NCBI GenBank assembly: GCA_947561395.2 | Contig: OX387187.1 | Span: 23,851,829 to 23,915,828, forward strand | Source of the DNA: Buxus sempervirens | Lineage: Eukaryota; Streptophyta; Magnoliopsida; Buxales; Buxaceae | Reading direction: 5' to 3' | Length of the DNA: 64,000 bases | Part shown: one piece after another, positions 46,385 through 57,497 of the stretch | How the letters are laid out: each line of letters begins with the position of its first letter | How positions within the stretch are numbered: the first letter of the stretch is position 1 | Position numbers and translations under genes: made by a program | Notes under the pieces: model-generated | The model's database searches: none | What the model was told of the DNA's origin: nothing | The model's input: only the letters and a program-made list of their open reading frames with translations

Positions 46385-49300
46385 CACAGCAGCATGAATT
46401 TTGCATATTTTTTTATCCCTTGCCGAATTGTGGATGATTTGTGTCAAAACCATTGAACCAGCAGGGTTTCCGGTCCACCCGGAAACCCAACTTGGAACTC
46501 AGACCAATCTGTCCAACTTAGTACAATAGTGGGCCTTCCAACGGGGCCCACCAAGCCCAATGAACTCCAAAGCATGCTAATTAAATAAATCTAAGTAAAA
46601 AGAACCGATCTAATCGGATGGGCCGAACCCAATGCGGCCCACCCAAGTCTTGTCATATACATGAATGCATAAACTGCCTGGTTTGGCCGAGACCATGGGC
46701 TAGGGCCTGCCGGGCCCGCCGAAGCCCACCTACTAAGCCAAGGAAGGGCTCAAGCCCTAACTTCATCGAATTTGGGGTTTTCAAAGCCCAAAACCGGACT
46801 ATGGGCCCCAAGCCCAATGTCCCAAAAGACTTTGACTCAAATGTAAATAAGATAAGTCTAAAATACTCTTGGCCACCATATGGGCCCACCTAAGGGGCCC
46901 ACAGACCCATCCGGCCCACTTTTGCATGAAAACCACCTAAAAATTCAAATCTAAATCTAAAGCAAAATCAATTCATTCTCCAAAGCCCACAGGGCCTCCT
47001 AGGCTAAATGGAGGCCCACCATGGGTACATGGGCCAACCCAAGCCCATCCAGGATACCGAGTGGGCCTTCCAACGGGGCCCACCCAAACAGACCCAGATC
47101 AATTAAGATAAGTAAAACAAGATAAAATCAACTAAAGGGACCCACACCAGTCAGGTGGTCCCACCAAGACCTAACAAAAAGTGCATGCTGGATTAGGAAT
47201 CGGGTGTGAGCGAAAAGTAGAGAAAGCTGACTCAAAGTAGGGAACCCATGGGACCCGTCACCCCGACGGGGTGGATTGGGGTGTCTACGGACTTCCCCAG
47301 CCCGCAACCGAGAACCAACCTTAGAATCTCAAAGCCGCAGACCCAAGAGCCTTAATAGACAAGATTAGGCACCCAGGTGTTCGCCTGCACCCCATCAGGC
47401 GGTGGCGACTCCGAATCTACCCCGTGCCGCGTTTCCCACGCGCGCACACCAGGTACGTCTTCCCTTGCCCAACTCAACCCATCAACCTCTTCTTCATTAT
47501 TTGTTACAAGTTGGGTAGCATATGGCTCGCAATCAATGGGTTGATCATCATTCGTGATCAATTCAAACAAGTCCCTTGGCTTAGTCTTCACAACAACATT
47601 CCACTCTTCATCGATTGGATCCACCACAAAGAAAACTTGTTCAGCTTGAGATGCGAACACAAACGGATCATCCATGACATGTTGACCAGTAAATAATAAC
47701 CGTTTGAAGTTCACAAGTGTAAATCCTAACTCATCTGTCTTAATGCCTCTTCCTTGTGTCATGGTATCAACCCAATCACACTTAAACAGTACATGTCTAA
47801 GCTGCTCTGAATATGCCAATTCGACCACATCAGTCAAACGCCCGTAAAAAGACATATAACTTGTTATTGGATTTTTATCTTTCGTACTAGCGTAGCTAGT
47901 AGTGCTTGCTTTTACCACAACACCGCTATTCTGAATTTTTGAGGATTTCTCTTTCCCCCATCGTGCAAAAACGATATCCATTACTTATGTATCCCTTGAA
48001 TTTTTTTGCCATTGATTGTGGCCCCTGTTACAACAACATAATGTCGTCGGAGACGGCACTATTTGATGCTTTTAGTGTCTCGGCCTATAAATAAGGGGCC
48101 AAGTAGGTTAAGAAATGCAATATTAAACAACACATGTGGAGCTAAAACTCTATAAATGAAACAAGGTGTCTTACATGTTCTTTAAACCACTGCATGAATT
48201 CATTATTATGTTTCTTTTGTATATCATGTTCCCTTGCCCTTGGAGTTAACATCTTAAGAAGGCTTAGATGACGCCTGTAATGTAAAATACAATGATTAAT
48301 TCAAAGAATATGCAAATATTGTAATATAGAAACAAATGGATGAGGTAAGTAAGTAACTTCTTACATTCGAAAACTTGCAACCCTATCATCATTGAAAAGC
48401 ACATAACGATGCGCTTGTGCCCACTCAATATTGGATAATTTATATGGTTGGGCACTTCCAATTGCAGTTTCATCATAGTTTCTTTGCGGCCGATTAGTTT
48501 TTGATCTACGTTAGGTAAGTATTGGGAACAGAATATCATACATTCTTCCGCAATATACCCTTCTGCAATTGACCCCTCCGGTTGTGCTCGATTGCGCACA
48601 TATGACTTTAGGGTGTACAAGTACCTATTATGAAAAACAAAAAATCTTGATAATCAATATGATTCGACGGCGAAATACAAGGAAACACATTTAATAAGAC
48701 TGTTGTAATACGTACCTTTCAATTAGATACATCCAACGATATTGGACAGGCCCCCCTTCCATAGCTTCATTTGCTAAGTGAATTGGCAAATGCACCATAA
48801 TATCAAAGAACGATGGGGGGAAAATCCTCTCCATCTGGCATAATACTTGTGCAATACTATCTTGAAGGCGCTTCAAGTCATCAACTTCACAAACTTTGGA
48901 GCACAATTGATGAAAAAAGTTGCTCAACTCTATCAATACAGATGCTACATTCTTCAGCAACACTTTCCGAATAGCAAGAGGCAATAGTTGATGCAGCAAC
49001 ACATGGAAATCATGACTTTTAAGACCAAATGTCTTCCGTTCTTTACTACTCACCTGTTTATCAATGTTGGACGAATAATCATCTGGAACCTTTATACTTT
49101 TCAGCACTTTTCAAAATATATCTTGTTCCCGTTTGTCTAGTGAGAAGCATGCAGCCGGCAAACATGCTTTCTTTCTATCTGGTAACATCTGTGGATGAAG
49201 TGCGTGTCTAATACCCATGTCAACCAAATCCAAGCACGCCTTAAAGTTGTCCTTCGTTTTTCCATCAATATTTAACAATGTACCAAGTATACTATCACAA

Positions 49301-50723
49301 ACATTCTTCTCAATATGCATCACGTCCAAATTATGTTTCAACATAATATCCCTCCAATATGGCAATTCAAAAAATATGCTCTTTTTCTTCCAATTAAAGG
49401 GCATCGCTCCTTTACCAGTGTTTTTAGAGTACTTCTTACTGGTATGCTTCCCGAATACATGTGAACTGTCCCTTAAGTGATCAACAATATCCCACCCGAT
49501 TAATCCTATTGGAGCTTCCCTTGTCTCTGTGGTACCATCGAAGGATTGTTTCTGCTTTCGAAACTTATGATCAAGAGGTAGGAATCGACGATGACCCATA
49601 TAACAGTGCTTCCGGCTATGACGCAAATACTTAGAACATGTGTCTTTATGACAAGAAGGGCATGCAAGTTTCCCTTTAGTGCTCCAACCCGAAAGCATAG
49701 CATACCCAGGGAAATCACTAATCGTCCAAATTAACCCTGCACGCAAAGTGAAGACCTCCTTTCTTGACGCATCATATGTCTCAACCCCATAGGTCTTTTA
49801 ACTCTTCTATAAGAGGGCGCAAGTACACATCAATATCATTTCCCGGCCCCTTCAGCCCTGGTATGAGTAAAGAAAGGATCATGTTTGGTTGTTTCATGCA
49901 CAACCATGGTGGTAAGTTATATGGAATCAAAATGACTGGCCACGTGCTGTGGGTGATACTCATTGATCTAAATGGATTGAAGCAGTCAGATGCTAAGCCC
50001 AGTCTAACATTACGAGGATCAGAACTGAACTCGCTATTCATAACATCAAAATATTTCCAAGTCATAGAATCCGCAGGATGCCTTAACTTATCATCATCAG
50101 TACGACCATCCACATGCCATCTCATATCATCGGCAATCTTGGAAGACATATACAATCTTTGAAGACGCGGCTTCAACGGAAAGTGCCTTAATATCTTTGC
50201 TGCCTTTTTCTTTCCCTTTTTATTGGAATGACTGTCTTCGGATTTCCATCTAGAAGTACCGCAAATATCACATTTTTGTTTTTCACTAGTTTCATTACAA
50301 TATAGCATACAGTCATTTGGGCACGCATCTATTTTGTTATAATTAAGACCCAGGTCCGATATCATCGTCTTGACCTGTGAACTTGTTTCTGGCAATTTTG
50401 ACACAAACGGAAATGTCTCTCTCAACAACTCAAGCGTTAAAGTCAATGACTTATTGCTCCATCCACTTAGGCACTTTATATGAAATAGTTTAACAATGAA
50501 CGACAATTTCGTGTGGCTTTTACACCCCGGGTATAACTCTTCTCCAGCATCATGGAAGAGTTTCTCAAACTGTGGATTATTACAAGTTGGGGTATCATCT
50601 GATGGCCTATGTGAAGAACTCGCAGATACGTCCATTTCATCCTGCACCCCATAAGCTTCTTTAACCATGAGCCTAACTTCATCACCCACAAATTGTGCAT
50701 CATCTACTATGGGATTAACACGC

Positions 50724-50751
50724 GGGGGGGGGGGGGGGGGGGGGGGGGGGG
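50724..50751 (-). repeat. 28-base G run in transposase coding region
   Basis: On the minus strand it codes a proline run between the Transpos_assoc domain and the Transposase_21 region. At 28 bases the flanking frames do not join; one more base or two fewer would join them. It could be a sequencing or assembly length error. Confidence 0.85.
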
Positions 50752-51089
50752 TTGTAAATCGAGAATATCCTCCCCATGATAGTACCATTTTGTGTAGTTT
50801 TGATCAAATCCATAGCAAATCATGTGTTCGTATGCGACTTCTTGACTTTGATACAACACATTATTACATTTCGGACAAGGACACTTCAACAACCCATTAA
50901 TAGTTGCCCCGCGAGAACATGCAAACTTGATGAAACCCAAGACTCCATCTTGATAATCTTGACTAGCCCTATTCCATCCATAGTAAACGTAACCTATTTA
51001 GTTAATAAATATAGATACACACCCTTCATCAAAACATTAAGAAATTAACATAATAAATACCTAGATCTTTTCATCCACCTTCGATCCAT

Positions 51090-53560
51090 CTATTATTATG
51101 TTGTGAAAGAATTTACCCGTCGCTTTTGAATAAGATTACTTTTTGCAAAACATACTCTATAAATGAATCTAGCTAATAGCAAACGGTACTTATGTTAGTT
51201 TTAAAATTTATGCTTGGTTTTACCCATTTAGGAATACCAAATACATTACTTGTTTGTCATAAGATTTATATATTTCTCCACGAATTTCGGCAGCATCTCT
51301 ATGCAGTTCTTCAAATACGTAAATTTTTCTGACGTAAAGTCAATAAAACTACGTATTTGAAGAACAAAGAGATAAAACCAAAATTATAAGTAGAGATACA
51401 TATAAATCACATGTCAACAGGTAACATACTTGATATCCCCAAACTGTCAATATGACAATCCAAGATGTTACATGTGCAAATCTATGCCTTCATATTTAAA
51501 TACTAAGAATTATTGCAAACTTACTGCGAAGATGCAATATCTTCAAAGTACATAAAATAGGATGAGCATAGTTACACATGTAACCTCTCAGACGGGTATT
51601 TGAATTGTTCCCACTTTTTTTATGAGATAAATAAATATAAAAACAATTACCAGGTTAACCAAAAAATAGAATAAAAAACTGCTAATCATAATGTCAAGGG
51701 TATTGAACAGCATTAGAACAGAAATATCACAACAAGGAACTTAAAGAGATAAATAATGGTTTAACCATTATTTATCTCCCCTAAAAATTTCGGCAGCATC
51801 TCCCCTAAAAATAGAGGGTTGTCCAGACCAAATTGGTCTAAAATAATAATGGTTTAACCTGTAAAGAAAAGAAGAGTCGAAGCTTTCACATCCATATCCA
51901 CATGCATATCCAAAAATAGCATTCAAACTATAGTCCTTGGCACTCAGTATAGAATGAATATTTAATATCTAGACAATAACATAAGTCAATGGTATGCTCA
52001 GAATTTTAAGAATTACCAAATTTTATTGACTCTGAGGAAGAGGGAAAGAAATCAAGAATTATTGACACCAAAATCAATCACAGTGGACTGAACATAGAAG
52101 CTTCCGCAATATGGTCAAGCTAGGAACAATAAATGGCCAGGAAACATACCACAACTGAGTCTCCAATAAAGTATTATGGTTGATAATGTTGAGGCTTTTA
52201 ACCTCAAACGTAAAAGGATATTCAGTATTTCCATTTGCATGAGAGCCCTTTAATATCTAGACGAGGTATCCACTATTAAGGTTGGATCAACTGTACAAAG
52301 CCTAAAAATATTAGTATTTCCAATATACCAGACTCCCAAGTATTTCAAATTCGACCAGTTTTTCTCATGCATGATATTTTCCTTACAATGCCGTTTTCCC
52401 CCTTAAAGAGTCTACAACCCTAACACCTTCATTAGAAAATCAAACACATTTCTGGTGCTATAAGTATCCAGTGGCGGAACCACCTTAGAGCTAGAGGGGG
52501 CAATTGCCCCCACTAAAATTTTATTTTTTAATTTAAAGAGATAAATAATGGTTTAACTATTATTTATCTCCCCTAAAAATTTCGGCAGCATCTCCCCTAA
52601 AAATAGACGTTTGTCCAGACCAAATTGGTCTAAAATAATAATGATTTAACCTGGAAAGAAAAGAAGAGTCGAAATATTGCATTCATATACAATCCAAAAA
52701 GAGCATCCACATGTTATATTGATCTAACAAATTAATTAAAGTATATGGAGGCATATTAGCCTAAATTTTATAGATTTGAGCTATAAGACTCTAAAACAAG
52801 TGGAAACAAAAACATTATAAGCCATTGAACTTTAACTAGCTAGCAAACTGGCTTTCTAGCAAAAGCAATGTATTGCAAGCCAATGAATATCAAGAAGGCA
52901 AAATGGATACCAAAAAATTGGAAAAAAACTATTAGTATCAAATTATAACTGGATTAGAGCTGTGGTTTCTAGGATCCACCCTATAGAGCAGAAGATCTTG
53001 TCAAGACAAGACAAGATCTTTTGCTTTCTTATTCTTTTATCAAACTGGAAGTTAATTTGAGGATAGGAACTTTTCTTTTTAGTTGCATGGCATCATTATT
53101 TTGTAATAAGTTATTTTTTCCCTTTCTGATATTTATTTTCCACTTTCCATGTTGTTTTTCTTCTTTTACGATGTAGTGTAATGAATTATAACAAAAGCAA
53201 GATTTATGTGACTAGTAGCCTTTCGAATAACAACAGAATTTTCTCGACCTATTAACTAGTTAAGTCCCAAAAAAACATGCAACCAAAGAATTTTAGATTT
53301 TTTTTGTATTTGTATATTTAGAGAACATCACTTGGCGTGATGATACAAACTTCAGGTTCTCAGTGTGAAATTGTGTCCAAGTTAGAGTGAAAAAGCTTGT
53401 AGCAAAATGCTAATGTCAGGCATACAAGAGCTCATCATGGTTCAGCAGATGCAGCTCATCTCAAAAATCAAAAGAAAGCTTCCTTTGATGAGATGATTGA
53501 GCTTATTGAGAAGGCAAGGGACAATTTATATCATCATATGCGAAATGTTCAGATCAGTCT
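51090..53560. other. CACTA 5' non-coding region
   Basis: About 2.4 kb, AT-rich, no supported gene. It holds internal repeat copies 2 and 3 (51776-51900, 52567-52700). Each follows GAGATAAATAATGGTT and its inverted copy AACCATTATTTATCTC (perfect at 51741-51775, one mismatch near 52540). It probably contains promoter and 5' UTR introns of the transposase gene. Confidence 0.6.
52467..52510. other. Possible hAT-type terminal fragment
   Basis: CAGTGGCGGAACCACCTTAG followed by GGGGGCAATTGCCCCC resembles the ends of plant hAT (Tip100-like) elements. No matching second end or 8-bp duplication was found, so it is at most a fragment. Confidence 0.3.
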
Positions 53561-53639
53561 AACCATTACATTGCAAAAAGTGACCACAGTATGACAACAT
53601 TGTTAAATCCACTAAAGCAAACGGCGAAGGGCGACAACT

Positions 53640-53865
53640 TACCTGTTGAACGGCGAACGGCGAAGATGGCCGGCGGCGCTTGGCGACGAAGAAGACGAAC
53701 AGCGACGGTGAAGATGGCCGGCGGCGGCTTGGCGACGGAGAAGACGAACGTCGAAGGCAGGAAGGTCGGCATCGGCGACGGCGAGCAGCGAGCAGCGAAG
53801 AAAAACAAGGGTTTTCGCGCAGAGAAGAAAACCTCATTCGCGCGATTTGGGGATTTATACCCTTT
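53640..53865. other. GC-rich segment near CACTA right end
   Basis: CGGCGACGG-type trinucleotide-rich DNA with overlapping open frames on both strands (arginine/serine-rich on minus). No frame resembles a known protein; it is probably the promoter-proximal leader of the transposase transcript. Confidence 0.45.
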
Positions 53866-54440
53866 TAGCGGCGGTAACTTATTACCGCCGCTAAAACCCA
53901 AATCGCGTGATGGCATTATGACCTTTTAGCGGCAGTAATAAGTTACCGCCGCTAAAACCCAAATCGCATAATGGCATTATGACCTTTTAGCGGCGGTAAT
54001 AAGTTACCGCCGCTAAAACCCAAATCGCGTAATGGCATTATGACCTTTTAGCGGCGGTAATAAGTTACCGCCGCTAAAACCCAACGTCGCGTGATCGTAA
54101 TATAATATTTTGTGGCGGTAAATAATTCCCGCCATTATAAAGTGTTTTAGCGGCGGTAATTACCGCCGCTCAAAATATTACTTATACTTATGAAAAACAT
54201 AACAAATATTATTTTCCACGGCGGTAGGTTTCAATATTACCGGCGGCTCTACCACCGGTACAAAGACGCGCCAAACATTCGCGCGAGAATTCGTGTTGCT
54301 GCCATTCTTTTTAGCGGCGGTAGAAATTTACCGCCGCTAAAGACTTAATTCCACGGCGGTATACAGTCCCCCGCCGCTTAAATGTATTTATGGGCTTTTA
54401 GCGGCGGTAATTGGTTACCGCCGCAAAAAACCCGCCGCGA
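53866..54440. repeat. CACTA right subterminal repeats
   Basis: Four tandem ~60-bp units (53866-54090), each with a TAGCGGCGGTAA/TTACCGCCGCTA hairpin and a CCCAAATCGCG tail, then further scattered copies. In the first unit the loop reads CTTA where the others read TAAG, as if that hairpin had flipped. Confidence 0.9.
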
Positions 54441-54599
54441 AAGCCCCGTTTTTTTGTAGTGACTGCAATATCAGTAAAATCTCAGTAACAATCTCATGTC
54501 CAATTCGCTCCCTCACGACTTACAGGGAAAGATCTAGCTAGGATCGCTCTTCCCAAGCGAATCACTCAAGCATGAGACATGCATAAGCTGGCAAGTACA

Positions 54600-54700
54600 A
54601 CCTAGTCCAACCATTCTGCAAGTTAGTGATCTCTTTCAGACCATCAAGTTAGTGATCTCCATGAGACCATCGAGTTAGTGATCTCCATTAGACCATCTTA
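54600..54700. repeat. Short tandem repeat in LTR J
   Basis: Three units of AGTTAGTGATCTCCATNAGA plus CCATC, about 30 bp apart, in the predicted LTR intron of J. Confidence 0.75.
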
Positions 54701-57392
54701 CGGGTTGCTATAGCACATTCTGAGGTGGATGCAAGTTCACAACCCCGGCCCCTCACGAGCTAGGGTGAACGGCTGTCCACAACCCCCAGAATCGTGTATC
54801 ACATGCTGGACAAGAGTAAAACCCTTTCACACAAATTATCCCAACACTACCTGGCTTAGACATGGATCCATTCTACAACCAAGACCACCAAACCATAAAA
54901 TAAACCACGGTTAAACAATCTCACAATTCTGAGCTTTTGGGGTGAATTTTTGTTCACTACCCTCAAAATCCATGTCTGTGGTGGATGCATGTTCACTACC
55001 CCTGGCTCTCAATAGCTAGGGTGAACGGCAGTCCACTACCCACAGATATAATATATCATTGTTATTTAAATACCATAGGCCAACTGCCTTTTATATACCA
55101 ATTTACTTAAGTATGCCTTATGTTACACAATTTAACAATGAAACAACTTTGACTTATCCAAACACATGAAAAACCACTTCTAAACATCTTAATGTAAGTG
55201 TTATTATATCTAATTATTCACTAAAGATCTCTTTTATATATAAAATGTATACTTCATGGAATAATTTAGGGTTTTCCCTAATTATTTATTTTTCTTTCAA
55301 AATGTGCCTAAAACGTAATTAGTTATTTGGGATTTGAACTTCTTTGTTTAATTTAACTAAAATCTAAATGAAAACTTAATTATTTAAGTTTTGTACACTA
55401 ATTTATCAATAAATCTCTCATTTAACTTAAATCTGAATATTTGTTCTATATATATCACTGTTTTTGGATTAAAATACAGTTTTTGTATTAAAAATTACTA
55501 ACTTTTAAAATTTCGATGCTAGCACTATTCATTCAATTTCTGTGATTAAATGGCCTCCTTTGATGATTTTTCTAGGTCAGTCCAGGAATCCTCTTATCCT
55601 AAAATTAGTTCCTATGTAATCTGCACCTGGTAAACTAATTTTTAAGCTATTAAATTGAGATTTATAATAATGTTTGCGTAGTTTTGAAGACATCCCAAAA
55701 CTTCCTAAAACCATTTGCAACTATCCTTTAAAACGAAAACAGAGCATCCGATTTTTCTTCAATCAAAGTTTATATAATGAATCAATTGAAATCAAAGTAC
55801 TTACATATTTAATAAGTTAAAATATATACTTCAAATCAAAGGAAGATGTTAAACTAAAACATGAGGTTTTTAACATGTATAAAATCAAACCCGAAATCGT
55901 AAGCACAAGAACAAACAAGAAAACAAACTACTTACTAGTTCAACCCCCTTCTTCTTCCTCTTCGCTTTTCTTCTCCTTCCTTCTTCTATGTGCCTCCGCC
56001 ACTTTTCTTTGCCGCCGCCCCTTTTCTTCTAACCCTTGATGAGAAAGAAAAATGAAACCCTCTGGTTCTCTATCCTATTTATATATGATTTCAAATAAAC
56101 CAAATCCACTAAACCACTAAGCCACTAAACCGAACCCAACAACCCGCTAAACCATTTAATCGATTATTTGATTAAACCCTTCCACCACCAAAACAATTAA
56201 ATAAATTGAATCCAAATAAAATAATTCTTTCCCCCAAGTGAAGCAACTCAATTTAAACCCAACTAACCAACTAAACCAATTAAATTCAATTTTACATATA
56301 AACCAACTAAAATTAATTGAATACGCCGAACCCGCATCAATTTAATCTCAATTACGTAAAACAAACCCACCCGATTAAGCCTTTTCATTCAAATTGGATT
56401 TAAGAAATCTCATTAAATCCTTTAATCATCTATTTATCCTTAATTAAAATTTCTTAAAAATTCAGGGTTTTACAGTTGCGGTCTGGGGAAGTCCGTAGAC
56501 ACCCCAGACCACCCCGTCAGATGACGGGTCCCATGGGTTCCTCTTGGTTTGAGTCAACTCACTGATTTCTCACCCGATTCCTATTTCGGCATGCAATTTG
56601 GTTAAGTTTGGTGGGACCACCTGAGTGGTGTGGGTCCCTTTAATTGCTTTTATCTTGCTTAATTTGAGTGATCTGAGTCTGAGTGGGTGGGCCCCGTTGG
56701 AAGGCCCACGGATTCCTTGGTGGGCTTAGTTAAGCCCATATGTCCCGTGGTGGGCCTTAGTCTAAGCCTGGGAGGCCCTTTGGGCTTTGGTTAAGTGTAT
56801 TGATTTTACTTTAGGGTTCAGATTTGAAGATTAAGTGATTTCCATGCAAAAGGTGGGCCTGCACTGGTTTGCGGGCCCCTGGGTGGGCCCCCATGATGGT
56901 TGCCAAAAGTGTTTTAGATTATCTTTTTTTAAATTCGCCAAAGTGAGTTGGACATTGGGCTTGGGGCCCATAGTCCAGATTTGGGCTTGAAAGCCCGAGT
57001 TCCTTGAAGTTTAAAGTTTGCACCCTTACTTGGTTTGGTTAATGGGCTTTGGCAGGCCCGATAGGCCTTGGCCCTGGCTCTCAGCCAAACCACACAATTT
57101 AAACACATCATTCCACAAAATGGGCTCGAGCGGGTCGCATTGTGTTTGGCCCGCCCGGCTTGGTTAGTTAGTTCACTTATCTTGCTTAGGTTACATGCTT
57201 GTATTCCCTTATGTTGGTTGGGCTTGGTGGCCCCGTTGGAAGGCCCACTAATGTACTGAATTGGACCGATGGTCCATGTCCCATGTTGGGTTTTCGGACG
57301 ACCCGGAAACCCTCTCGGTTCACTTGGTTTTATTGTAAACATCATAAAAAATACAACCAAATCAAGAAAAACACAAAATGGCATTTCTGCCA

Positions 57393-57497
57393 TGTAGCCG
57401 ACGCTTATGGTCGGCTGCACACACATTCTAATGTATCCGACCATGAAGGTCGGATACAAACTAGTCACAGGTGATCCGAACTGAGTTGTCGGATCAC
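57393..57497 (-). repeat. 27-bp palindrome array, LTR D3
   Basis: Three 27-bp units at 57393, 57432 and 57471, exactly 39 bp apart. Arms differ in each: TGTAGCCGAC/GTCGGCTGCA, TGTATCCGACC/GGTCGGATACA, GTGATCCGA/TCGGATCAC. The third keeps a CTGAGTT centre. Confidence 0.92.

Larger units (their letters stand above)
44581..47448 (+). mobile_element. Solo LTR M (TGTAAGCACC family), inside CACTA
   Basis: TGTAAGCACCTCATTTTTGC ... CACGCGCGCACA, 2868 bp, with flanks TCAGG (44576-44580) and CCAGG (47449-47453), four of five matching. It has a first palindrome array 45121-45357, a leader with GCTGCTGTCC, a donor CCTCAG|GTATTGTT at 45658, a second array 46241-46384, GGCCTTCCAACGGGGCC twice (near 46533 and 47065), CCGACGGGGTGG and the GCCTGCACCCCATCAGGC end hairpin. 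It is the innermost insertion on the right side and lies in the last exon of the transposase. Confidence 0.87.
44473..51089 (-). pseudogene. TnpD-like CACTA transposase, frame-broken and split by LTR M
   Basis: Minus strand. A short first exon starts MDRRWM (51089-51061, donor AG|GTATTT). Then come a Transpos_assoc domain (QDYQDGVLGFIKFACSRG; CPCPKCNN), the Transposase_21 domain (DGRTDDDKLRHPADS; NVRLGLASDCFNPF; WPVILIPYNLPPWLCMKQPN; PSCHKDTCS), DUF4218 (SHDFHVLLHQLLPLAIR) and DUF4216 (DKNPITSYMSFYG; VLFKCDWVD). The C-terminus resumes beyond LTR M and ends in an acidic tail at 44473. Defects: the homopolymer at 50724-50751 leaves the frame, a one-base loss near 49788, a stop at 49111, and frame slips near 48470 and 47965. 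Parts of the exon structure are approximate. It would supply the catalytic protein that cuts CACTA ends. Confidence 0.85.
41644..54461 (-). mobile_element. CACTA (En/Spm) DNA transposon
   Basis: 12,818 bp from CACTACAAAAAA to TTTTTTGTAGTG, with the perfect 3-bp duplication ACT (41641-41643, 54462-54464). Both ends have subterminal inverted copies of TAGCGGCGGTAA/TTACCGCCGCTA. Genes run on the minus strand: a TnpD-like transposase (51089 to 44473) and then a TnpA-like protein (44301 to 42463). LTR M interrupts the transposase gene. Without M the element is about 9.9 kb, normal for an autonomous plant CACTA. Confidence 0.95.
41184..56474 (-). mobile_element. Solo LTR J (TGTAACGCCCC superfamily), minus orientation, holding the CACTA element
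   Basis: The minus strand starts TGTAAAACCCTGAATTTTT at 56474 and ends AGATCTGGGGCGTTATA at 41184 (terminal TG mutated to TA on the plus strand). The perfect duplication GTTGC is at 41179-41183 and 56475-56479. Without the CACTA element it is about 2.5 kb. It carries a TATA (ATATATAAATAGG, near 56080), a donor CTA|GTAAGTAG near 55935 and an acceptor TTTTGTTTTCAG at 41407. After the acceptor the sequence parallels LTR I (SKDDTNG against SGKDGTSG in the same phase). Confidence 0.85.

Noticed and set aside
46618-46893. ORFs on both strands in LTR M (and 56929-57468 in D3)
   Set aside because: GC-rich LTR sequence without stops by composition; not conserved in frame between M and D3.
53559-53929. 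Overlapping ORFs on both strands near the CACTA right end
   Set aside because: Arginine/serine-rich translations of CGG-type simple sequence; no family resemblance and no conserved start.
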